Shown here in pieces: positions 1 to 4,554 of a stretch of DNA of 5,216 nt (its first letter is position 1; each line of letters begins with the position of its first letter). Both the position numbers and the translations under genes were made by a program. The notes under the pieces are model-generated. The model ran no database searches, was not told the DNA's origin, and saw only the letters and a program-made list of their open reading frames with translations. Where the stretch lies: the NCBI GenBank assembly GCA_945836355.1, contig CAMALD010000124.1:1-5216 (forward strand), in the 5' to 3' direction. The stretch is from an uncultured Lachnospiraceae bacterium (GTDB lineage Bacteria > Bacillota > Clostridia > Lachnospirales > Lachnospiraceae).

Positions 1-309
1 GAAACCAGCCTTCTTGAGTGCCGGACGGTACTCAGCGTCTGCCTGAAGCAATGCTCTGGAAATACCGTGACGGATTGCACCTGCCTGACCGGTGAAACCA
101 CCACCGTGTACATTTACAAGCACATCAAATTTATCAGTGTTCTCAGTGAGAACGAGCGGCTGACGAACAACCAGCTTTAAGGTCTCAAGACCGAAATACT
201 CATCAATATCTCTCTTATTGATTGTAACCTTACCAGTACCCGGTACTAAGTATACTCTGGCAATACTGCTCTTTCTTCTACCGGTTCCGTAATATCTACC
301 CTTAGCCAA
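1..309 (-). CDS. rpsI: 30S ribosomal protein S9, 3' end cut by window edge
   Basis: Structural protein of the small ribosomal subunit; its C-terminal tail reaches the P-site tRNA in known ribosomes. The visible part is 103 residues beginning [20 protein letters not shown]. The S9 signature is seen at residues 69-87 ([19 protein letters not shown]), and [10 protein letters not shown] at 30-39 is typical of the family. S9 is about 130 residues, so roughly 27 C-terminal residues, including the basic tail that contacts tRNA, lie outside the window. The start is a TTG codon at 307-309, chosen because the family's [13 protein letters not shown]-terminus begins exactly there and a strong Shine-Dalgarno lies 8 nt upstream; no ATG is available at this point. 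It follows rplM by 24 nt on the same strand, the usual L13-S9 pair, and presumably shares its transcript. Identity is very secure. Confidence 0.97.
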   Translation of the reverse strand, partial: MAKGRYYGTGRRKSSIARVYLVPGTGKVTINKRDIDEYFGLETLKLVVRQPLVLTENTDKFDVLVNVHGGGFTGQAGAIRHGISRALLQADAEYRPALKKAGF

Positions 310-317
310 TGTTATTT

Positions 318-324
318 CCTCCTT
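318..324 (-). promoter_or_regulatory. Ribosome binding site of rpsI (fixes a TTG start)
   Basis: On the minus strand this reads AAGGAGG, a full-strength Shine-Dalgarno, 8 nt before the TTG codon at 309-307. It lies inside the 24-nt rplM-rpsI gap and is what makes the non-ATG start convincing. Confidence 0.9.
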
Positions 325-333
325 TCAGTCCGA

Positions 334-762
334 TTAAAATGTTAATACCTCTGGCTTCTGAGCTGCATGTGCATGCTCCGGACCAGCGTATACGTGTAAT
401 TTTGTAATCATGCTTCTGCCAAGCGGTCCCTTCGGAAGCATACCCTTAACTGCAAGAGTGATAACTTCTTCCGGCTTCTTAGCCATCATTTCTCTCAATG
501 TGGTCTCTCTCATACCACCTGCATAATCGGAGTGATTGAAGTAGATCTTCTGATCCATCTTCTTTCCGGTTACCTTAACCTTGTCTGCGTTTACAACGAT
601 CACATAATCACCGGTGTCAATGTGCGGTGTGAAGATCGGCTTGTTCTTACCTCTTAAAACCTTTGCAATCTCAGAAGAAAGGCGACCCAAGGTCTGTCCC
701 TCAGCGTCTACAACATACCACTTTCTCTCGATTGTTGCCGGGCTTGCCATAAAGCTTTTCAT
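334..762 (-). CDS. rplM: 50S ribosomal protein L13
   Basis: Early-assembling protein of the large ribosomal subunit. The product is 142 residues from ATG at 762-760, matching the usual 142-146 of the family. Visible hallmarks are [20 protein letters not shown] (residues 14-33), the [16 protein letters not shown] stretch (44-59), [12 protein letters not shown] (74-85) and the L13 signature [12 protein letters not shown] at 105-116. The C-terminus [18 protein letters not shown] is also standard. A 20-residue longer reading from a TTG at 822 is open, but it starts inside a leader hairpin, has no Shine-Dalgarno, and its extra residues do not look like L13; the ATG at 762 has a strong Shine-Dalgarno 7 nt upstream. 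The gene is preceded by its own consensus promoter and followed after 24 nt by rpsI, so the two form a dicistronic unit. Confidence 0.98.
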   Translation of the reverse strand: MKSFMASPATIERKWYVVDAEGQTLGRLSSEIAKVLRGKNKPIFTPHIDTGDYVIVVNADKVKVTGKKMDQKIYFNHSDYAGGMRETTLREMMAKKPEEVITLAVKGMLPKGPLGRSMITKLHVYAGPEHAHAAQKPEVLTF

Positions 763-838
763 TGGTTTACCTCCTTGATAATTTCTGATTTCTTTTATGT
801 TCTTCCAAACCGCTGAAATCAACGGTCTTTCAAGTCAC
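763..838 (-). promoter_or_regulatory. 5' leader of rplM with hairpin, candidate L13 autoregulatory leader
   Basis: About 76 nt separate the expected transcription start (838 or 839) from the rplM ATG. Near its 5' end it carries a hairpin: positions 827-820 (GACCGUUG) pair with 815-808 (CAGCGGUU) across the loop AUUU, eight pairs including two G-U wobbles. The rest is A-rich and unstructured up to the Shine-Dalgarno. Firmicutes rplM mRNAs are known to carry a short structured leader (Rfam family L13_leader) thought to be bound by L13 itself. Position and size fit, but I cannot run a covariance model, so family membership is inference. There is no poly-U stretch to suggest an attenuator. Confidence 0.5.
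770..776 (-). promoter_or_regulatory. Ribosome binding site of rplM
   Basis: The minus strand reads AAGGAGG here, 7 nt before the ATG at 762-760. It decides the start of rplM in favour of the 142-residue product over the upstream in-frame TTG at 822. Confidence 0.9.
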
Positions 839-845
839 TGTGCGT

Positions 846-874
846 ATTATATCGGATGGGTATGCCTGTGTCAA
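846..874 (-). promoter_or_regulatory. Consensus vegetative (sigma-A/sigma-70) promoter of rplM-rpsI
   Basis: On the minus strand TTGACA (874-869) and TATAAT (851-846) are both exact consensus hexamers with the optimal 17-nt spacer (868-852). Transcription would start at about 839-838 (A or G, 7-8 nt past the -10). This agrees with the strong constitutive expression expected of a ribosomal protein unit and uncouples rplM-rpsI from truA upstream. An A-rich stretch lies immediately upstream. Confidence 0.92.
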
Positions 875-880
875 GCAGTA

Positions 881-917
881 TTTCAAACTTTTTTCGCTTT
901 TTTCAAAAGTTTTTCGC
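881..917 (-). repeat. Two 17-nt direct repeats at 20-nt period upstream of the rplM promoter
   Basis: The two copies, 897-881 and 917-901, read GCGAAAAAAGTTTGAAA and GCGAAAAACTTTTGAAA on the minus strand: 15 of 17 positions agree and they are offset by exactly 20 nt. The nearer copy ends 6 nt upstream of the -35 hexamer. Phased A-tracts in this position resemble an UP element or intrinsically bent promoter DNA. That function is inference; the repeat is directly visible. Confidence 0.6.
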
Positions 918-1017
918 GCGAGTGTCCCGAAAAATCATTTTCAAAATTATATTTTTATAGCTTTTACACCATTCTTTGAATTGTGTATGCAATTTAGCAA
1001 CCATTTGATCGTCCTTG

Positions 1018-1044
1018 ACGTCTTACTACTTGAGTAGTCAACGT
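1018..1044. repeat. Imperfect inverted repeat (dyad) between truA and rplM
   Basis: Inner arms ACTACT (1025-1030) and AGTAGT (1033-1038) form a perfect 6-bp inverted repeat around a 2-nt centre. Outer ACGT blocks (1018-1021 and 1041-1044) extend it after 3 and 2 unpaired nt. TTGAC (1015-1019) and GTCAA (1037-1041) can form an alternative stem. No U-run follows on either strand, so it is not a standard intrinsic terminator. It could be an operator or a transcript-end hairpin; I cannot tell which. Confidence 0.5.
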
Positions 1045-1127
1045 GCCGGTTTACAGTTTGCTATGAAGTTTACATTTATTTCCACTTCTGCTTATTTGTC
1101 ACTTCCGGTGTGATGATTTCCATTTAT

Positions 1128-1979
1128 TTACTTTTCTATATCTGTCGTATCCGGCATTTCAACGACACGCTTCGCGTCCACAGATACCTCCCGGTGACTT
1201 TCCTTCACCGTAAGCAGTGCCTCGTCATAGTGAATCCCCATCAGTGTAAGTCCGCATGCCGGTGCCGTGGCTCCTGCTCCGGCGCGGTCACATGCCGCCA
1301 GCGTCTCTGCAATCGAATCCGGTGTACGCCAATGGTACCCTACCTCAATCAGGGTCCCGGCAATGATGCGCACCATATTGTAAAGAAATCCGTTGCCGTT
1401 AATGCGAATCGTAATTATCCGGTGCCCGCTTATTCCATCGGCAGGCTCCGCAAGCACCTCCAGCCGGTTTATGGTCCGCACCGTCTCTTTCACCTGTGTA
1501 TTGACCGAGCAAAAGCTCTTAAAATCATGCTCACCCACCAGATACTTTGCCGCTTCTCTCATCACAGAGACGTCCAGCGGCCGATACAGAAAATGCGTAT
1601 ATCTTCGCATGAGCGGATTCGGGAAAGTCGCATTATAGATGCGGTACTCATAGGTTTTGGTGCAGTCGCAATGTCGAGGGTGAAAATCCGCAGCTACTTC
1701 CCTTGATTCCTGTATCACAATGTCCTGTGGCATCCGCGCATTGAGCGCATAGGAAAACTTTTCCCCCGGAATCCTGCTATGCGTATCAAAGACGCACACA
1801 TTGCCCTGTGCATGCACTCCCGAATCGGTGCGGCTGGCACCAATCACAGCGATATTTTCATGCAGCAGCGCAGAAAGCTCACGGTTTATGACCTCCTCGA
1901 CCGCCAGTCCGTTTGGCTGGAGCTGCCAGCCGCAATAGTTCGTGCCATCATATGCCACACGCAGCAAAATTCTTTTCAT
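1128..1979 (-). CDS. truA: tRNA pseudouridine(38-40) synthase TruA
   Basis: Cytoplasmic enzyme converting uridines 38-40 in the anticodon stem-loop of many tRNAs to pseudouridine. The product is 283 residues. The catalytic aspartate is D52 in GASRTDSGVHAQG (residues 47-59). Other family blocks are LLRVAYDGTNYCGWQLQPNG (5-24), ADFHPR (97-102), KTYEYRIYN (108-116), HDFKSFC (151-157), GNGFLYNMVRIIAGTL (195-210) with the conserved arginine R204, and the closing TAPACGLTLMGIHY (238-251). The start is ATG at 1979-1977, with GGAGG 5 nt upstream; a longer open reading from GTG at 2066 would add 29 unrelated residues and overlap the GH31 gene. About 32 residues follow the last conserved block, a longer and more charged tail than is usual (typical TruA about 245-265 residues). 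It sits 32 nt behind GH31 with no promoter in between, so it is probably co-transcribed with the upstream genes. Confidence 0.97.
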   Translation of the reverse strand: MKRILLRVAYDGTNYCGWQLQPNGLAVEEVINRELSALLHENIAVIGASRTDSGVHAQGNVCVFDTHSRIPGEKFSYALNARMPQDIVIQESREVAADFHPRHCDCTKTYEYRIYNATFPNPLMRRYTHFLYRPLDVSVMREAAKYLVGEHDFKSFCSVNTQVKETVRTINRLEVLAEPADGISGHRIITIRINGNGFLYNMVRIIAGTLIEVGYHWRTPDSIAETLAACDRAGAGATAPACGLTLMGIHYDEALLTVKESHREVSVDAKRVVEMPDTTDIEK

Positions 1980-1984
1980 CTTTC

Positions 1985-1989
1985 CCTCC
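1985..1989 (-). promoter_or_regulatory. Ribosome binding site of truA
   Basis: GGAGG on the minus strand (within GGAGGG, 1989-1984), 5 nt before the ATG at 1979. It lies in the 32-nt gap after the GH31 stop codon and supports the short truA start. Confidence 0.85.
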
Positions 1990-2011
1990 GTACATAACAG
2001 TTTTTTGCCTG

Positions 2012-4354
2012 TTACCGGGACACCACCGCAGCCTCCACAAAGCTTCCGCTTTCGTCTTTGAGGCACTTATCCTTTTCAGACCAGGTATACTTTCTGCAGG
2101 TGTACTCTCCCCGCTCGTAAGCATAGCCGTCCCCGGCATCCTGATAAAGCTCATAGGCACAATCCCTGCCGCTGTATACCTTCCAGCAGATCTTCTCCTG
2201 CACCTCGACACAGTCGGCAGCCTCCGCCATCGGCAGAATGCTTCCTTCCTTCACAAAGACAGGTATTCTCTCAATCGGGGCATCCGCGGTAATCCACTGC
2301 CCGCCCTCATAGTATTGATCACTCCAAAAGTCATACCAGCCGCAGCCTGCCGGCAGATATACCTTTCTTACATATTCTTTTGTCTGCAAAGGTACATTCC
2401 CCGGTGCGTAATACATTGCCTCCGTCACCGGACATATCATGAGACTGTCGCCGAACATATACTGATCCCTGATATCGCAGACCATCGCATCCTTCTTAAA
2501 GTCAAAGACCAGAGGCTTTATCATGGACGCATCGTCCTTCCACACATGCCCTGCCTGTGAGTAGATATAAGGCATCAGGCGATAGCGCAGGCGGTTTGCC
2601 TCAAGCATCGCATCATAAAACATCCGGTCGCAGCCCTGATACTCCCACAGTTCCCGGCGGCAGTCGGTACCATGCCCGCGAAACACCGGCAGAAAGCTGC
2701 CCCACTGGAACCACCTGGTGTACAGCTCCAGATATCCCGCATCCTTTACGGTATCATCAAAATCTCCGTCCCAGTACCAGAATGTGCTCTTCTTGACAAA
2801 AAACGCCCCGATATCCGTCGTCCAGTATGGCAGACCGCTGGCGCAGAAATTCAGCCCGCTCGAAATCTGTGCGCGGAACGTAGCCCAGCTTGCAGCGGTA
2901 TCTCCCGACCAGAGGATGGCACCATAGCGCTGCTGCCCGGTATAGGCACTTCTTGTGAGATTGCAGACACGCTTTTCCTCACTGACCGCTCTCTGGCCTT
3001 CGTAAAGCGTCTGCGAATGATAGAGGCAGAACGCATTGGTTGCCCATGCCGGCAGATGATTCTGCAATTCCCTACAATACTCTGTGTACATGATTGCAGG
3101 CTCCATGCGCTCGACATGCGACCACTCCACAGTAATCGGCTCACTCGAGTCACACCACCATGCATCCACACCAAATCGGAACAAGCCCTGCTCCGCCTGT
3201 TTCCAGTACAGGGCACGCGCCTCCTCATCCAAAGCATTGTAGATGCCGCATGCCGGAAGCATTTTGCCCGCTTCCTTCATCTCACGATAATTCTTCGTGT
3301 GCTCATCCATGTTTGGCCAAATCGAAATCATAAAGTGTACATTCTGCTCGTGCAGCCTGCGAATCATCTCTGCCGGGTCCGGAAAGCGCTTCGGGTCGAA
3401 GCTCTTTTGTCCCCACATACCATCCTCCCAGGAGCACCAGTCCAGCACAATGCAGTCCAGTCCGATTCCTCTGCGGCGGTACTCCTCCGTCACCTGCAAA
3501 AGCTCATCCGCACTCTCATAGCGCTCCTGTGACTGCACGTATCCGAACGCCCACTTTGGCAGCATCGCCGCCTTTCCGGTAAGACTGCGATACTCTTTCA
3601 CAATATCATTCATGTCGTCAGCAGCGATGAAATAGTAATCCAGCTCATCGTCCGCCTCGGTGTACAGATAGGAGCCGTATGCGTTATCGTTGAAAATCAT
3701 CGGGCTGTAGGTATCCATGAGCAGGCCGTACCCCGCCGTGGACAGCAGCATCGGCACCGCTATCTTCCGGTTTGCCTGATGCAGGTACACGGTCTGTCCG
3801 CGAAGATTTAAGATGCCCTCCTCCTGCTGCCCCAGCCCGTACAATGCCTCATCCTCCTGCCATTCCAGATGTAGCCGGGTATGGTACAGCTTTTCATCCG
3901 GCATGCGCGCAGCATCGGTGACATACTCCTTGACGCCGTCCGCCGTCTGAACCTTCTCCACCTTTACCGTTTCATCTCCGGCAAGTTTGTAGGAGGTAAA
4001 TTCCTCGAGGCATTTGCTGTCCCTTGCACGCTCCCGGAGTAATAATTCGCCGTTTTTGCCATAGTAGGTGTAGGATGCCGATTTGCGGTCAATTGCGATG
4101 CGCATTCCGCCAAGCTGACAAACTATCTCGCTATCGCTCTCGCTGACGCTCCACTCCGCATATGATTCTTTTGTAATTACACCGGGCTTTTCACGTTCTG
4201 AGAACTTCTCCCTCTGCGTATAGGTGATGCGGATTACCCGCTCATTCACCGGACATAAGCGATGCATTCCGAGCTCGGAATACAACAGCAGCGCATTCCC
4301 TTTGCGCTCAACCCTCTCAATACTTCTGCTCTTTGGCTTTGCAGCATATAACAT
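2012..4354 (-). CDS. Cytoplasmic glycoside hydrolase family 31 (alpha-xylosidase/alpha-glucosidase type)
   Basis: Retaining alpha-glycosidase of 780 residues with the GH31 layout: N-terminal beta-sandwich (about 1-250), (beta/alpha)8 catalytic barrel (about 260-600) and C-terminal beta-domains (about 600-780). The predicted nucleophile is D402 in DAWWCDSSEP (397-406) and the acid/base is D485 in LWSGDTAASW (481-490). Barrel landmarks are GYVQSQERY (271-279), VLDWCSWEDGMWG (303-315), ISIWPNMDEHTKNY (343-356), GLPYWTTDIGAF (507-518) and FRGHGTD (558-564). The DAWWxDxxEP and FRxHG forms resemble, from memory, the xyloglucan-type alpha-xylosidases more than classical alpha-glucosidases with a DMNEP site, but specificity is not certain. 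There is no signal peptide or membrane segment, so it should act inside the cell on imported oligosaccharides such as isoprimeverose or maltose-like sugars. Start is ATG at 4354 with an AAGG/GGGGGG purine run 4 nt upstream. All catalytic motifs are intact. Its place between ecfT and truA is unusual, as no sugar transporter or regulator is adjacent. Confidence 0.93.
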   Translation of the reverse strand: MLYAAKPKSRSIERVERKGNALLLYSELGMHRLCPVNERVIRITYTQREKFSEREKPGVITKESYAEWSVSESDSEIVCQLGGMRIAIDRKSASYTYYGKNGELLLRERARDSKCLEEFTSYKLAGDETVKVEKVQTADGVKEYVTDAARMPDEKLYHTRLHLEWQEDEALYGLGQQEEGILNLRGQTVYLHQANRKIAVPMLLSTAGYGLLMDTYSPMIFNDNAYGSYLYTEADDELDYYFIAADDMNDIVKEYRSLTGKAAMLPKWAFGYVQSQERYESADELLQVTEEYRRRGIGLDCIVLDWCSWEDGMWGQKSFDPKRFPDPAEMIRRLHEQNVHFMISIWPNMDEHTKNYREMKEAGKMLPACGIYNALDEEARALYWKQAEQGLFRFGVDAWWCDSSEPITVEWSHVERMEPAIMYTEYCRELQNHLPAWATNAFCLYHSQTLYEGQRAVSEEKRVCNLTRSAYTGQQRYGAILWSGDTAASWATFRAQISSGLNFCASGLPYWTTDIGAFFVKKSTFWYWDGDFDDTVKDAGYLELYTRWFQWGSFLPVFRGHGTDCRRELWEYQGCDRMFYDAMLEANRLRYRLMPYIYSQAGHVWKDDASMIKPLVFDFKKDAMVCDIRDQYMFGDSLMICPVTEAMYYAPGNVPLQTKEYVRKVYLPAGCGWYDFWSDQYYEGGQWITADAPIERIPVFVKEGSILPMAEAADCVEVQEKICWKVYSGRDCAYELYQDAGDGYAYERGEYTCRKYTWSEKDKCLKDESGSFVEAAVVSR

Positions 4355-4358
4355 CTTA

Positions 4359-4368
4359 CCTTCCCCCC
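4359..4368 (-). promoter_or_regulatory. Purine-rich ribosome binding site of the GH31 gene
   Basis: The minus strand reads GGGGGGAAGG, ending 4 nt before the ATG at 4354. It is less canonical than the AAGGAGG sites of the ribosomal protein genes, which suggests more modest translation. It lies directly after the last spacer repeat. Confidence 0.6.
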
Positions 4369-4375
4369 TGTTATC

Positions 4376-4503
4376 AATCTGTCTGCCGGACGGTTATTTT
4401 TTTCTTGCCGCCAGCCTGTTTGCCCACCGTATGCGTGCTTCTCCATCAGCCTGCTCGCCGAACGGTTTTCCCATGTCTCATCACCAGCCTGTTTGCCGGA
4501 CGG
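4376..4503. repeat. Four diverged 18-nt repeats at 35-38 nt period in the ecfT-GH31 spacer
   Basis: Read on the plus strand the copies start at 4376, 4413, 4448 and 4486. The copy at 4486-4503 is AGCCTGTTTGCCGGACGG; the others match it at 15/18 (4376), 14/18 (4413) and 15/18 (4448). Offsets are 37, 35 and 38 nt, and the 17-20 nt between copies is unrelated in sequence, though purine-rich on the minus strand. A possible fifth, more decayed copy ends in CCGAACGG at 4533. Repeats and spacers are too short and diverged for CRISPR. The offsets are not all multiples of three, so a single coding repeat does not explain them. The function is unknown; the array occupies most of the leader of the GH31 gene. 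Confidence 0.7.
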
Positions 4504-4513
4504 ATTGTCCGTC
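4499..4513 (-). other. Small perfect hairpin downstream of ecfT
   Basis: On the minus strand GACGGA (4513-4508) and TCCGTC (4504-4499) are exactly complementary across a 3-nt CAA loop. It overlaps the end of the spacer repeat at 4486-4503. It is not followed by a U-run, so it is not an intrinsic terminator by itself; it could stabilise the ecfT 3' end or pause polymerase. Confidence 0.45.
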
Positions 4514-4521
4514 TCCTGCCG

Positions 4522-4536
4522 TGCCCCGAACGGGCA
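4522..4536 (-). other. GC-rich hairpin just after the ecfT stop codon
   Basis: TGCCC (4536-4532) pairs with GGGCA (4526-4522) across GTTCG, with a further inner C-G pair possible. It begins 18 nt after the ecfT stop codon, followed 8 nt later by the second hairpin at 4513-4499. There is no U-run, so transcription probably continues into the GH31 gene. Confidence 0.45.
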
Positions 4537-4554
4537 TCTGCTCCGTTTGCTTGC

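Larger units (their letters stand above)
875..1127. other. AT-rich intergenic region between truA and the rplM promoter
   Basis: About 250 bp without a convincing gene, clearly richer in A/T than the flanking coding sequence. It holds the paired direct repeats at 881-917, a dyad symmetry at 1018-1044 and a weak candidate 33-codon reading frame on the minus strand (1004-903). A 7-bp inverted repeat (TTTTTCG ... CGAAAAA, 911-935) with an 11-nt loop overlaps the far direct repeat; it lacks a clean U-run on either strand. Plus-strand reading frames here resemble no known protein and begin inside rplM regulatory DNA. I see no clear rho-independent terminator for truA. Confidence 0.6.

Noticed and set aside
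763..822. A 20-residue N-terminal extension of rplM from a TTG at 822.
   Set aside because: It starts inside the leader hairpin with no Shine-Dalgarno, the added residues do not resemble L13, and the ATG at 762 has a perfect AAGGAGG.
903..935. Intrinsic terminator for truA formed by TTTTTCG/CGAAAAA at 911-935.
   Set aside because: The stem is A/T-dominated with an 11-nt loop, and the following CTTTT run is short and interrupted; not strong enough to call.
797..1037. Plus-strand open frames of 60-65 codons in the rplM upstream region.
   Set aside because: They run through the antisense of the consensus promoter and leader, overlap each other, lack a ribosome binding site and encode low-complexity Phe/Tyr-rich sequence from AT-rich DNA.
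1110..1706. A 198-codon open frame on the plus strand opposite truA.
   Set aside because: Antisense shadow of truA with no recognisable domain, biased composition (many Cys, His, Arg) and no supporting signals.
1980..2066. A 29-residue N-terminal extension of truA from a GTG at 2066 that overlaps the GH31 gene.
   Set aside because: The extra residues are the out-of-frame shadow of the GH31 3' end; TruA homology begins at MKRILLRVAYDG, with its own GGAGG.
2672..3532. A 286-codon open frame on the plus strand opposite GH31, and similar ones at 1913-2560 and 2557-2796.
   Set aside because: They lie antisense to a gene with every catalytic motif intact; their translations show no family features.
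4246..4446. A 66-codon minus-strand frame starting MEKHAYGG that overlaps the GH31 start.
   Set aside because: Half of it overlaps the GH31 N-terminus out of frame, and no ribosome binding site of note precedes it; kept only as the open-spacer observation.
4394..4474. A 26-codon minus-strand frame in the ecfT-GH31 spacer (starting MGKPFGEQADG).
   Set aside because: Only a weak GGTGATGAG precedes it, it is short, and it is made mostly of the nucleotide repeats; the period shifts frame, which argues against a coding role.
4376..4503. Reading the spacer repeats as a CRISPR array.
   Set aside because: The repeats are only about 18 nt and diverged (14-15/18), the inter-repeat segments are 17-20 nt, and no cas genes are present.
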